Assembly: GCA_947095585.1 (NCBI GenBank)
Contig: OX352765.1
Coordinates: forward strand, 64,543,425-64,607,424
From: Nephrocerus scutellatus
Lineage: Eukaryota > Arthropoda > Insecta > Diptera > Pipunculidae
Direction: 5' to 3'
DNA length: 64,000 nucleotides
In this document: positions 12,099-24,839 of the stretch, piece after piece
Numbering within the stretch: position 1 is the first letter of the stretch
Layout of the letters: each line of letters starts with the position of its first letter
Translations under genes and position numbers: made by a program
The notes under the pieces: generated by a model
The model's database searches: none
What the model saw: the letters and a program-made list of their open reading frames with translations, nothing else
Told to the model about the DNA's origin: nothing

Positions 12099-12456
12099 TG
12101 TAACATAGACACAGTCATCAGTAGTGGTCAGCAGTAGTTAGTCGTTAGCAGTAGGCAGTAGTCATCAAGTAGTCGTTACAAGTAGTCAACAGTCAGTCAT
12201 CGGCAGTAGTCAGACATCGGCAGACAGCAGTATTGAGTAGTGAGCAGTAATCAGTCGTGAGCAGTGTTCAATCGTCGCCAGTCGTGTGGATCATCATCTC
12301 AACATCATCATTATCATCTTTGTGGTTACTCTTGTGCTAGCTTTTCACTTTGTCAATTTATTTTTTAATTAACCATCTTTGGTTAAACCTATGATTAATA
12401 ATCTACTTGATTATAATAATAAAATATAAGGGTAGTTAAACCCTATCATTTTTACA
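12099..12456 (+). repeat. 3' LTR (358 bp)
   Basis: Starts TGTAACATAG and ends TTTTTACA, followed by the TATA duplication. It contains many short imperfect cagtagt-like repeats in its first half and an AATAAA polyadenylation signal at 12418-12423 close to the end. No clear polypurine tract precedes it. The first 99 bases equal the truncated 5' LTR. Confidence 0.92.
12418..12423 (+). terminator. AATAAA polyadenylation signal in the 3' LTR
   Basis: The hexamer AATAAA lies 33 bases before the LTR end, a plausible place for end formation of the element transcript. The 5' LTR has lost the corresponding part. Confidence 0.6.
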
Positions 12457-15400
12457 TATATAACACGAAAACCCAAAGAAAGTAAGAATTATCAATTATA
12501 ATTATAACTGTGATATAAGGGTATTTAATACGAAGATTAATGGTAAGTTAAGAAGTATAAATCTAAATTATAATTCTTTCAGGTTGCATATAATGTACTT
12601 AGGTAAGTATATGATTGCTTATATCCCAATGATATATGCGTATATAACACGAAAACCCAAAGAAAGTAAGAATTATCAATTATAATTATAACTGTTATAT
12701 AAGGGTATTTAATACGAAGATTAATGGTAAGTTAAGAAGTATAAATCTAAATTATATTTCTTTCAGGTTGCATATAATGTACTTAGGTAAGTATATGATT
12801 GCTTATATCCCAATGATATATGCGTATATAACACGAAAACCCAAAGAAAGTAAGAATTATCAATTATAATTATAACTGTGATATAAGGGTATTTAATACG
12901 AAGATTAATGGTAAGTTAAGAAGTATAAATCTAAATTATAATTCTTTCAGGTTGCATATAATGTACTTAGGTAAGTATATGATTGCTTATATCCTAATGA
13001 TATATGCGTATGTAATACGAAAACCAAAAGAAAGTAAGAATTATCAATTATAATTATAACTGTGATATAAGGGTATTTAATACGAAGATTAATGGTAAGT
13101 TAAGAAGTATAAATCTAAATTATAATTCTTTCAGGTTGCATATAATGTACTTAGGTAAGTATATGATTGCTTATATCCTAATGATATATGCGTATGTAAT
13201 ACGAAAACCAAAAGAAAGTAAGAATTATCAATTATAATTATAACTGTGATATAAGGGTATTTAATACGAAGATTAATGGTAAGTTAAGAAGTATAAATCT
13301 AAATTATAATTCTTTCAGGTTGCATATAATGTACTTAGGTAAGTATATGATTGCTTATATCCTAATGATATATGCATATATAACACGAAAACCCAAAGAA
13401 AGTAAGAATTATCAATTATAATTATAACTGTGATATAAGGGTATTTAATACGAAGATTAATAGTAAGTTAAGAAGTATAAATCTAAATTATAATTCTTTC
13501 AGGTTGCATATAATATACTTAGGTAAGTAAATGATTGCTTATATCCCAATGATATATGCGTATATAACACGAAACCCCAAAGAAAGTAAGAATTATCAAT
13601 TATAATTATAACTGTGATATAAGGGTATTTAATACGAAGATTAATGGTAAGTTAAGAAGTATAAATCTAAATTATAATTCTTTCAGGTTGCATATAATGT
13701 ACTTAGGTAAGTATATGATTGCTTATATCCTAATGATATATGCGTATGTAATACGAAAACCAAAAGAAAGTAAGAATTATCAATTATAATTATAACTGTG
13801 ATATAAGGGTATTTAATACGAAGATTAATGGTAAGTTAAGAAGTATAAATCTAAATTATAATTCTTTCAGGTTGCATATAATGTACTTAGGTAAGTATAT
13901 GATTGCTTATATCCTAATGATATATGCGTATGTAATATGAAAACCAAAAGAAAGTAAGAATTATCAATTATAATTATAACTGTGATATAAGGGTATTTAA
14001 TACGAAGATTAATGGTAAGTTAGGAAGTATAAATCTAAATTATAATTCTTTCAGGTTGCATATAATGTACTTAGGTAAGTATATGATTGCTTATATCCTA
14101 ATGATATATGCATATATAACACGAAAACCCAAAGAAAGTAAGAATTATCAATTATAATTATAACTGTGATATAAGGGTATTTAATACGAAGATTAATGGT
14201 AAGTTAAGAAGTATAAATCTAAATTATAATTTTTTCAGGTTGCATATAATGTACTTAGGTAAGTATATGATTGCTTATATCCCAATGATATATGCGTATA
14301 TAACACGAAAACCCAAAGAAAGTAAGAATTATCAATTATAATTATAACTGTGATATAAGCGTATTTAATACGAAGATTAATGGTAAGTTAAGAAGTATAA
14401 ATCTAAATTATATTTCTTTCAGGTTGCATATAATGTACTTAGGTAAGTATATGATTGCTTATATCCCAATGATATATGCGTATATAACACGAAAACCCAA
14501 AGAAAGTAAGAATTATCAATTATAATTATAACTGTGATATAAGGGTATTTAATACGAAGATTAATGGTAAGTTAAGAAGTATAAATCTAAATTATAATTC
14601 TTTCAGGTTGCATATAATGTACTTAGGTAAGTATATGATTGCTTATATCCTAATGATATATGCGTATGTAATACGAAAACCAAAAGAAAGTAAGAATTAT
14701 CAATTATAATTATAACTGTGATATAAGGGTATTTAATACGAAGATTAATGGTAAGTTAAGAAGTATAAATCTAAATTATAATTCTTTCAGGTTGCATATA
14801 ATGTACTTAGGTAAGTATATGATTGCTTATATCCTAATGATATATGCGTATGTAATACGAAAACCAAAAGAAAGTAAGAATTATCAATTATAATTATAAC
14901 TGTGATATAAGGGTATTTAATACGAAGATTAATGGTAAGTTAAGAAGTATAAATCTAAATTATAATTCTTTCAGGTTGCATATAATGTACTTAGGTAAGT
15001 ATATGATTGCTTATATCCTAATGATATATGCATATATAACACGAAAACCCAAAGAAAGTAAGAATTATCAATTATAATTATAACTGTGATATAAGGGTAT
15101 TTAATACGAAGATTAATGGTAAGTTAAGAAGTATAAATCTAAATTATAATTCTTTCAGGTTGCATATAATGTACTTAGGTAAGTATATGATTGCTTATAT
15201 CCCAACGATATATGCGTATATAACACGAAAACCCTAAGAAAGTAAGAATTATCAATTAAATTTATAACTGTGATATAAGGGTATTTAATACGAAGATTAA
15301 TGGTAAGTTAAGAAGTATAAATCTAAATTATAATTCCTTCAGGTTGCATATAACGTACATAGGTAAGTATATGATTGCTTATATCCCAATGATATATGCG

Positions 15401-18400
15401 TATATAACACGAAAACCCAAAGAAAGTAAGAATTATCAATTATAATTATAACTGTGATATAAGGGTATTTAATACGAAGATTAATGGTAAGTTAAGAAGT
15501 ATAAATCTAAATTATAATTCTTTCAGGTTGCATATAATGTACTTAGGTAAGTATATGATTGCTTATATCCTAATGATATATGCGTATGTAATACGAAAAC
15601 CAAAAGAAAGTAAGAATTATTATTTATAATTATAACTGTGATATAAGGGTATTTAATACGAAGATTAATGGTAAGTTAAGAAGTATAAATCTAAATTATA
15701 ATTCTTTCAGGTTGCATATAATGTACTTAGGTAAGTATATGATTGCTTATATCCTAATGATATATGCGTATGTAATATGAAAACCAAAAGAAAGTAAGAA
15801 TTATCAATTATAATTATAACTGTGATATAAGGGTATTTAATACGAAGATTAATGGTAAGTTAGGAAGTATAAATCTAAATTATAATTCTTTCAGGTTGCA
15901 TATAATGTACTTAGGTAAGTATATGATTGCTTATATCCTAATGATATATGCATATATAACACGAAAACCCAAAGAAAGTAAGAATTATCAATTATAATTA
16001 TAACTGTGATATAAGGGTATTTAATACGAAGATTAATGGTAAGTTAAGAAGTATAAATCTAAATTATAATTCTTTCAGGTTGCATATAATGTACTTAGGT
16101 AAGTATATGATTGCTTATATCCTAATGATATATGCGTATGTAATACGAAAACCAAAAGAAAGTAAGAATTATCAATTATAATTATAACTGTGATATAAGG
16201 GTATTTAATACGAAGATTAATGGTAAGTTAAGAAGTATAAATCTAAATTATAATTCTTTCAGGTTGCATATAATGTACTTAGGTAAGTATATGATTGCTT
16301 ATATCCTAATGATATATGCGTATGTAATACGAAAACCAAAAGAAAGTAAGAATTATCAATTATAATTATAACTGTGATATAAGGGTATTTAATACGAAGA
16401 TTAATGGTAAGTTAAGAAGTATAAATCTAAATTATAATTCTTTCAGGTTGCATATAATGTACTTAGGTAAGTATATGATTGCTTATATCCTAATGATATA
16501 TGCATATATAACACGAAAACCCAAAGAAAGTAAGAATTATCAATTATAATTATAACTGTGATATAAGGGTATTTAATACGAAGATTAATAGTAAGTTAAG
16601 AAGTATAAATCTAAATTATAATTCTTTCAGGTTGCATATAATGTACTTAGCTAAGTAAATGATTGCTTATATCCCAATGATATATGCGTATATAACACGA
16701 AAACCCAAAGAAAGTAAGAATTATCAATTATAATTATAACTGTGATATAAGGGTATTTAATACGAAGATTAATGGTAAGTTAAGAAGTATAAATCTAAAT
16801 TATAATTCTTTCAGGTTGCATATAATGTACTTAGGTAAGTATATGATTGCTTATATCCTAATGATATATGCGTATGTAATACGAAAACCAAAAGAAAGTA
16901 AGAATTATCAATTATAATTATAACTGTGATATAAGGGTATTTAATACGAAGATTAATGGTAAGTTAAGAAGTATAAATCTAAATTATAATTCTTTCAGGT
17001 TGCATATAATGTACTTAGGTAAGTATATGATTGCTTATATCCTAATGATATATGCGTATGTAATACGAAAACCAAAAGAAAGTAAGAATTATCAATTATA
17101 ATTATAACTGTGATATAAGGGTATTTAATACGAAGATTAATGGTAAGTTAAGAAGTATAAATCTAAATTATAATTCTTTCAGGTTGCATATAATGTAGTT
17201 AGGTAAGTATATGATTGCTTATATCCCAATGATATATGCGTATATAACACGAAAACCCAAAGAAAGTAAGAATTATCAATTATAATTATAACTGTGATAT
17301 AAGGGTATTTAATACGAAGATTAATGGTAAGTTAAGAAGTATAAATCTAAATTATAATTCTTTCAGGTTGCATATAATGTACTTAGGTAAGTATATGATT
17401 GCTTATATCCTAATGATATATGCGTATGTAATACGAAAACCAAAAGAAAGTAAGAATTATCAATTATAATTATAACTGTGATATAAGGGTATTTAATACG
17501 AAGATTAATGGTAAGTTAAGAAGTATAAATCTAAATTATAATTCTTTCAGGTTGCATATAATGTACTTAGGTAAGTATATGATTGCTTATATCCCAATGA
17601 TATATGCGTATATAACACGAAAACCCAAAGAAAGTAAGAATTATCAATTATAATTATAACTGTGATATAAGGGTATTTAATACGAAGATTAATGGTAAGT
17701 TAAGAAGTATAAATCTAAATTATAATTCTTTCAGGTTGCATATAATGTACTTAGGTAAGTATATGATTGCTTATATCCTAATGATATATGCGTATGTAAT
17801 ACGAAAACCAAAAGAAAGTAAGAATTATCAAGTATAATTATAACTGTGATATAAGGGTATTTAATACGAAGATTAATGGTAAGTTAAGAAGTATAAATCT
17901 AAATTATAATTCTTTCAGGTTGCATATAATGTACTTAGGTAAGTATATGATTGCTTATATCCCAATGATATATGCGTATATAACACGAAAACCCAAAGAA
18001 AGTAAGAATTATCAATTATAATTATAACTGTGATATAAGGGTATTTAATACGAAGATTAATGGTAAGTTAAGAAGTATAAATCTAAATTATAATTCTTTC
18101 AGGTTGCATATAATCTACTAAGGTAAGTATATGATTGCTTATATCCTAATGATATATGCGTATGTAATACGAAAACCAAAAGAAATTAAGAATTATCAAT
18201 TATAATTATAACTGTGATATAAGGGTATTTAATACGAAGATTAATGGTAAGTTAAGAAGTATAAATCTAAATTATAATTCTTTCAGGTTGCATATAATGT
18301 ACTTAGGTAAGTATATGATTGCTTATATCCCAATGATATATGCGTATATAGCACGAAAACCCAAAGAAAGTAAGAATTATCAATTATAATTATAACTGTG

Positions 18401-20275
18401 ATATAAGGGTATTTAATACGAAGATTAATGGTAAGTTAAGAAGTATAAATCTAAATTATAATTCTTTCAGGTTGCATATAATGTACTTAGGTAAGTATAT
18501 GATTGCTTATATCCTAATGATATATGCGTATGTAATACGAAAACCAAAAGAAAGTAAGAATTATCAATTATAATTATAACTGTGATATAAGGGTATTTAA
18601 TACGAAGATTAATGGTAAGTTAAGAAGTATAAATCTAAATTATAATTCTTTCAGGTTGCATATAATGTACTTAGGTAAGTATATGATTGCTTATATCCCA
18701 ATGATATATGCGTATATAACACGAAAACCCAAAGAAAGTAAGAATTATCAATTATAATTATAACTGTGATATAAGGGTATTTAATACGAAGATTAATGGT
18801 AAGTTAAGAAGTATAAATCTAAATTATAATTCTTTCAGGTTGCATATAATGTACTTAGGTAAGTATATGATTGCTTATATCCTAATGATATATGCGTATG
18901 TAATACGAAAACCAAAAGAAAGTAAGAATTATCAATTATAATTATAACTGTGATATAAGGGTATTTAATACGAAGATTAATGGTAAGTTAAGAAGTATAA
19001 ATCTAAATTATAATTCTTTCAGGTTGCATATAATGTACTTAGGTAAGTATATGATTGCTTATATCCCAATGATATATGCGTATATAACACGAAAACCCAA
19101 AGAAAGTAAGAATTATCAATTATAATTATAACTGTGATATAAGGGTATTTAATACGAAGATTAATGGTAAGTTAAGAAGTATAAATCTAAATTATAATTC
19201 TTTCAGGTTGCATATAATGTACTTAGGTAAGGATATGATTGCTTATATCCTAATGATATATGCGTATGTAATACGAAAACCAAAAGAAAGTAAGAATTAT
19301 CAATTATAATTATAACTGTGATATAAGGGTATTTAATACGAAGATTAATGGTAAGTTAAGAAGTATAAATCTAAATTATAATTCTTTCAGGTTGCATATA
19401 ATGTACTTAGGTAAGTATATGATTGCTTATATCCCAATGATATATGCGTATATAACACGAAAACCCAAAGAAAGTAAGAATTATCAATTATAATTATAAC
19501 TGTGATATAAGGGTATTTAATACGAAGATTAATGGTAAGTTAAGAAGTATAAATCTAAATTATAATTCTTTCAGGTTGCATATAATGTACTTAGGTAAGT
19601 ATATGATTGCTTATATCCTAATGATATATGCGTATGTAATACGAAAACCAAAAGAAAGTAAGAATTATCAATTATAATTATAACTGTGATATAAGGGTAT
19701 TTAATACGAAGATTAATGGTAAGTTAAGAAGTATAAATCTAAATTATAATTCTTTCAGGTTGCATATAATGTACTTAGGTAAGTATATGATTGCTTATAT
19801 CCCAATGATATATGCGTATGTAATACGAAAACCAAAAGAAAGTAAGAATTATCAATTATAATTATAACTGTGATATAAGGGTATTTAATACGAAGATTAA
19901 TGGTAAGTTAAGAAGTATAAATCTAAATTATAATTCTTTCAGGTTGCATATAATGTACTTAGGTAAGTATATGATTGCTTATATCCCAATGATATATGCG
20001 TATATAACACGTAAACCCAAAGAAAGTAAGAATTATCAATTATAATTATAACTGTGATATAAGGGTATTTAATACGAAGATTAATAGTAAGTTAAGAAGT
20101 ATAAATCTAAATTATAATTCTTTCAGGTTGCATATAATGTACTTAGGTAAGTATATGATTGCTTATATCCCAATGATATATGCGTATATAACACGAAAAC
20201 CCAAAGAAACTAAGAATTATCAATTATAATTATAACTGTGATATAAGGGTATTTAATACAAAAATTAATGGTAAA
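12457..20275. repeat. 184-bp satellite array, right part with 368-bp dimers
   Basis: Continuation of the array at 1622, about 42 units of 184 bp. Between about 17200 and 19800 two unit types alternate strictly: cccaatg...gcgtatataacacgaaaaccc, then cctaatg...gcgtatgtaatacgaaaacca. This makes a 368-bp dimeric higher-order repeat of about seven copies. Further left, the rare variant tgtaatatga recurs at 13931 and 15771, exactly ten units (1,840 bp) apart. Units stay near-identical up to about 20255 and then decay sharply. No gene is supported. Confidence 0.97.
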
Positions 20276-20520
20276 TAGGCGGTATTGATTATAATTATAA
20301 ATGGTTTAGTTTGCAATGATGTAATTAGATGCGTTGATAATTGCTTATATCCTAATGATGTAAGGGTATTTAATACGAAAATTAAAATTAAATAGGCGGT
20401 ATCCATTATAATTATAAATGGCTTAGCTTGTAAATATTATACTCGGATAAGTAGGCAAGTGCTTATGTTCAGTGTAGTATTTAATAAAATTATAATTATA
20501 AATGTTTTAATTTGCACTAC
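20276..20520. repeat. Degenerate satellite units at the array edge (copy 1)
   Basis: Diverged satellite-like units that share gcttatatcctaatgat, agggtatttaatacgaaaatt and taattataaatgg with the array but carry taggcggtat at about 20276 and 20393, roughly 117 bp apart. Divergence grows away from the array, as expected for array edges escaping homogenisation. The same edge is found at 53326-53575. Confidence 0.85.
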
Positions 20521-21432
20521 GATTCACCGCCATTGTCGAAGTATTCAACCTTCTAATTCGTATTTTGTGTTGGTTAAGGATGACTCCGATATCAACTCCA
20601 ATAGATAGTAACCCAAACTGGATTTTGTGCTTGGGGTGGACTGGTTATATCACCATTTGCATTCTATTGACTGCGGCTTGGCGGTAATGGTGGTTAGCCG
20701 TCGCTGCCGCTGCTGACGCCGGTAGAACAGCATCTCCACTAAGGCGGACAATTGTTGGGTTCCCCCCCGGTATTGTTGCTGCCCAAGCACATGACTTCCG
20801 AATTGGGCTAATCGGATATCGAGGGTTTCCGGCGGTCCCCTTTAAGTGACGCAGGCCTTCAATCACTTTGGTCATTGCACAATGGCGCCTTAAAAATTCC
20901 GTACTCCCTATTGTGGAGGCCCCGTTTACGACCGACACCATTAGCACGTCCAGAAATAGAATCGACGGTATACGATTTTGGCGTTCGCGGTCGAAGCAAA
21001 ACACAAATTGCCCGTTTCTCAACTATTTAATCTACTGAATTTTCTATCTATATATGTTGGTACTTACGCAGAGAAAGGAATGCGGCTCCGGTCTGCGAAT
21101 CGACTATTTAATGCCGCCCTAACCGCACTTTGTTCAGTGGAGTCGCCGCGAGTAGCCTTTGTTGATGCTGACTTTCAGATCAGATCCAATCGGATCTCCA
21201 GCATTCGTGGTTATAACCTTTTTGCCTTTTCCCTCTTTTATTCACCAAGAGAATTTGTGAAATTAAAAAATCTTTTATCTTTATGTATAATATATATAAA
21301 TTAGTAATTTAGACTCGTTACCTCTGCGTTTTCTCTGCTGTGCTGACGTCTTTTGTTTTTCTTGCTGATTAATCGATTTATTTTTCTTCCTCTGCTATCT
21401 TTCCTTTTTATTTCCAGTTAATTTTCCTTTTT
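20521..21432. repeat. Unique segment duplicated at 53576-54472 (copy 1)
   Basis: About 0.9 kb of GC-richer, non-satellite sequence repeated with scattered substitutions and a few small indels at 53576-54472, always next to the satellite edge. A plus-strand open stretch (20978-21304) is kept in both copies with one amino-acid difference, but it has no ATG at its start and no recognisable domain. The minus-strand frame here (21022-20645) is broken by indels in the other copy. I therefore see no supported gene. From its position between the array and an LTR-like terminus in both places, I infer it is LTR sequence of the minus-strand gypsy element at 21676-27787. Confidence 0.8.
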
Positions 21433-21610
21433 TTTTGTTTTTTCTTATTCGTCCAGACAGTAATTGTTGAGGCCTGATAAGCAAGGCAGTTAGATATGCA
21501 TTCTGCAGTTTACATTATGCATCATTGCGGCTGACAGTGGTTATTCTTACATCATTGGATTGCTGCGTATTTACACTGAGTTTGTCCTGCTTAAACGAGT
21601 GTATTCGAAT
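21433..21610. other. Short segment without match in the second copy
   Basis: About 180 bp between the duplicated unique segment and the LTR-like terminus. The corresponding stretch in the other copy (54473-54969) is different and longer, so one or both have had insertions or deletions. No coding or structural signal is seen apart from T-rich tracts. Confidence 0.6.
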
Positions 21611-21675
21611 TAGGTTTTTTTCTTTTTTTTTTTCTTTTGATTATTCTTTGTGGTTTCTCAAAGTGTACCATTACA
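21611..21675 (-). repeat. Start of the 3' LTR of the minus-strand gypsy element
   Basis: On the minus strand this begins TGTAATGG at 21675 and continues with TTTGAGAAACCACAAAG. The last 48 or so bases match 54970-55019 with about two substitutions, and in both places the block ends in plus-strand CCATTACA. The inverted form closes the LTR next to the primer site at 27788, giving an 8-bp terminal inverted repeat as expected of an LTR. The pol reading frame runs into it and stops at once. A clear polypurine tract is missing just upstream, which weakens the call. Confidence 0.6.
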
Positions 21676-22800
21676 AAACAGATTGTTGGACGCGGACAGC
21701 CTGGCCAACAGTCTGAAGGTGCTGCCTGAAATAAACACCTTCATCGAATGTCGGGAAGATGTCTTTCCCATGGAAGGTACCCAATTTCTTGCCATTCGTG
21801 TCCTCTAACATATAATAGGAGGTACCCAGTTTACTTTTGATCCTTGCTTTCAGGAAAAGCGGTGCCAATTTTGCGTTGTATCTTTTTTAAGCATTACTCT
21901 GAGCGAAATTTCGACGGTAGACTATCTGCCCCACAGAATATTTTACACTTTTGGATCTCAAATTATACACGCGCGCATTCGCGTCATATGCTGTTCGCAT
22001 GTCATGCTTTGCTTTATCACGAATCAACTCTAGTTGGTTTTGATTCGACACCCTCGTATCAGTCTCTGACAAAAGGTCCAGCTTGCGCAACAGTGCATAA
22101 CTCGATGCATGTACGATCATATTTTGTCCGAACAAAAGGAAGTATGGAGTGGTTTTTATAGCTTGATGTGTGGAATTCCGGAGAGCACAACTAATGTGGA
22201 ACAAATGTTGGTCCCAATCCGTTTGATCTGGTTTGATGTAGGCCCTTAATGCGGCAATTACCGATCTATTGACTCTTTCGGATGCGTTAGCCTGGGGAGA
22301 ATATAATGCGGTGCAGGTATGTTTGATGCCATAGGAAGTCAGGAAGGCCTCAAAGTCGTTTGACTTAAACTGCGATAGATTGTCTGACACTAAGGTTTCC
22401 GGGACGCCGAAGACATGAAATATATTTTCCTGGAGATACGTGCATATGGGCTTTGATGTAGACCTTCTCAACGGAGCTAGGAAATTAAACTTCGTGAAGT
22501 GATCCAATACAATTAGTATGCCAATATTTCCGCTCTTTGTTCTTGGATACGACCTAGCAGATCAACGTAGATTCTTTGGAATGGCCTGTCTGACATAACT
22601 TGTGAACCCATTGGAGGACGGAGGACTCGATTGGGCGTCTTGGTTGTCTGACATATTTCACATGACAGGATATACTTTCGGACCTGCTTACGCATTCTGG
22701 CCCAAAATAAGTAGCGCCGAATACGCTCCAATGTCTTACCTATTCCCCCGTGACCCGAGTTTGGTGTGTCGTGGCAATGTCCAATGACTTCCTCCGTTAG
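21676..22800 (-). pseudogene. Integrase of the minus-strand gypsy element
   Basis: Encodes the enzyme that inserts element DNA. On the minus strand the HHCC zinc region comes first (HCHDTPNSGHGG ... CEICQTTK, about 22790-22590), then VDLLG with the first catalytic Asp. A frameshift lies near 22510, then VSDN with the second Asp and ASERVNRS with the catalytic Glu (22507-21887). An in-frame TAA at 21887-21889 interrupts the C-terminal GPY-like part (KLGTSYYML ... GTFHGKDI), which resumes to about 21676. The catalytic residues are present but the frame is broken twice. Confidence 0.85.
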
Positions 22801-23157
22801 TTCACGAGGTACCCAGAGTTTCCATCGCTCCACAGTCGTGTCCGCGACAATGCGTCCGGCACCACATTGGCTGTACCACGTCTGTGTTGGATAGTGAAAA
22901 CGAATCCTTGCAGCTTTAAAGCCCATCTCGCGAGGCGACCACTGAGGTCGTTCTGTCGCATTAGCCATTGCAGGCTCGCATGATCGGTAATGACGGAGAA
23001 ATTCTGACCCTCAACATAGGCTCTGAACTTTTTTATAGCGAGGACCGCAGCAAGGCATTCCTGTTCAGTCACCGAATAGTTTCTTTGAGCTTGATTCAGC
23101 GTTTACGACATATACGCCACCGGTACTTCATCTCCCTTGTCATTTCTTTGGGCCACT
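22797..23157 (-). pseudogene. RNase H of the minus-strand gypsy element
   Basis: Frame 23072-22797 reads TEQECLAAVLAIKKFRAYV, then TDHASLQWLM and VPDALSR, the usual gypsy RNase H C-terminal half. The first catalytic Asp (QCDASQHG) is at the end of the preceding RT frame, near 23170. A frameshift between 23158 and 23090 separates the two halves, and another near 22830 separates RNase H from integrase. Confidence 0.85.
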
Positions 23158-24315
23158 CTACTCCACTACTCCATGTTGGCTTGCATCACATTGAATTATA
23201 AACGGCTGTTTAAAGTCTGGGTTTATTAATACAGGAGCCGATGTTAGTTTATTCTTGAGGTCATCGAAAGCCTGTTGAGCCTCAGAGGTCCATCTAAAGG
23301 TTCGTGCTTTTTTGAGTAGGGTTGTCAAAGGATTAAATACTTCTGCAAAGTTTGCGATAAAGCGGCGATACCACCCGGCCATTCCCAAGAATGTTCGGAG
23401 TTGACGAACTGTAGATGGTGCAGGAAAACCTGTGATGGCCGAAATTTTCTCCGGGTCAGTCCGAAGCGAACCTCCTCCGACTATGTACCCCAGATATTTA
23501 ACATCGGTAAGGCAGAACTTACTTTTGGATACATTGATGGTAAGTCCCGCTCGTCGAATCAGTTCAGCTATTTCGCTTAAAAGAGCCATTTGCACATCAC
23601 AACATTCAGATATAAGGACCAGGTCATCCAAGTATACGAACACCTGTTAGCGCAATCTATTAGGAATTACCCTATCCATCAATCGGCACATAGTCTGCGG
23701 GGCGTTGCACAATCCGAAGGGCATCACCGTGAACTGATATAAGGGCCTCCCCGGAATTGTGAACGCTTTCAATTCTCGAGAGGTTCTCTCTAAGGGAATT
23801 TGCCAAAATGCGTTCTTTAAGTCAAGGTTCGAGATAAATTCGGCTTTAGGCAGCCTGCTCAGGATTCCTGCGATATGCGGAAGTGGGTAAGCATCTTTTA
23901 CCGTTACGAGATTTACTTTCCTTGAGTCCAGACACAAGCGAACCTTCCCAGGCTTCCTAACAAGCACTACTGGAGAGCTCCATGCGCTGTTGTATTCTTC
24001 TATCACTCCGAGTTCGATCATTCGGTCAACTTCATCATACATTAGCTTCTATATTGCCGGAGATACGGGGAAATGGCGCTGTTTAATTGCCCTTGCATTC
24101 TTTACGTCAATGGTGTGCTCTATGAGTGCGGTTTTACCTAATCCTTCTTTTTCAAAGGACGGAAACATTTGTTTAACGGCTTCAAACCGTTTCTTCTCGT
24201 TCGTTGACCGATTGTGAGAGTTTAGGTCGCGTTCTCCTATAGTTTTTTGGTCGATGTCAATATCAGCAATTATTTGTGGTGCCAACGAAAATTCCCTCCA
24301 GAAATCCACCCCCAA
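23158..24315 (-). pseudogene. Protease end and reverse transcriptase, two nonsense mutations
   Basis: One reading frame across the segment, interrupted by two in-frame stops: TAG at 24049-24051 and TAA at 23647-23649. It opens with the protease C-terminus (GVDFWREF), then a linker and HTIDVKNARAIKQRHFPVSP, the usual RT entry. RT motifs are RKPGKVRLCLDSRKVN, PFGLCNAPQT and the catalytic VYLDD near 23630, followed by the thumb/connection (FLGMAGWYRRFI). The frame is otherwise well kept, so decay is by point mutation more than rearrangement. Confidence 0.9.
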
Positions 24316-24477
24316 GTACAGCGTTAGCGTTGGTATTACGAATAACTAGATTTTCCTCGTTTGATTACGAAAAGTGATATCTGCGATCAGACAGCCTCTT
24401 ACCGATTGTGCATTAGCATCCGCGGTTTTTATATCATAACGAAAATGTTTTAAGTTCAATGTCGAATTGAGGATTTC

Positions 24478-24702
24478 TTAGCGACTGATGCAACTGATAG
24501 TCGCCCCACTATCCAGCAATCCTAACACGTTTCTATTCAATAGGTGAACTTGTGCATATGGCCGGAGGTCACCATCCTTAGTCAGTATTGCCGAAAGCAA
24601 AAGTTTCTGTGTGTTGCTTATTTGTTTCCGAAAGATATGCATGCGATTGGTAGATCTCTGCGATCTGCTTTCACTAATGTTGTTACCCGCAAGGGTATTC
24701 AC
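24478..24702 (-). pseudogene. Aspartic protease, partial
   Basis: Contains LLDSGATISCIS, the retropepsin active site with Asp-Ser-Gly. The frame stops immediately afterwards at 24478, and the flap region up to 24315 is not open in any single frame. It lies between gag and the RT frame, as expected of gypsy pol. Confidence 0.8.
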
Positions 24703-24839
24703 TGAGTTGAATATTTCATAGCGTTTCTTGTGGTAATTATGTAATCGTTCTTTATATGATTTCTTGACACATTTCTTTTGGGAACTTATATACGGATCTA
24801 CCTGTGTGAAGGGTCGTTTTAAAATCGATCTAACTTTAT

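Larger units (their letters stand above)
7730..12456 (+). mobile_element. Ty3/gypsy LTR retrotransposon with intact gag-pol
   Basis: A 4,727-bp element inserted in the satellite, bounded by TG...CA termini and a TATA duplication. It carries one uninterrupted gag-pol frame, a 358-bp 3' LTR and a 5' LTR cut down to 99 bp. The single-ORF architecture and polyprotein length recall the mdg3/blastopia/micropia group of fly gypsy elements (assignment from memory of architecture, not an alignment). An intact ORF, identical shared LTR bases and a clean target duplication all point to recent insertion. It is the only plus-strand element in the window. Confidence 0.95.

Noticed and set aside
1622..20275. 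TTAGG in every unit as a sign of insect telomeric repeat
   Set aside because: It occurs once per 184-bp unit and not as a (TTAGG)n run.
20645..21022. 125-codon minus-strand frame in the unique segment
   Set aside because: It is interrupted by indels in the second copy and has no known domain.
20978..21304. 108-codon plus-strand frame kept in both copies of the unique segment (also 54019-54345)
   Set aside because: It starts at a TTG, has no recognisable domain, and its conservation is no greater than that of the surrounding duplicated DNA.
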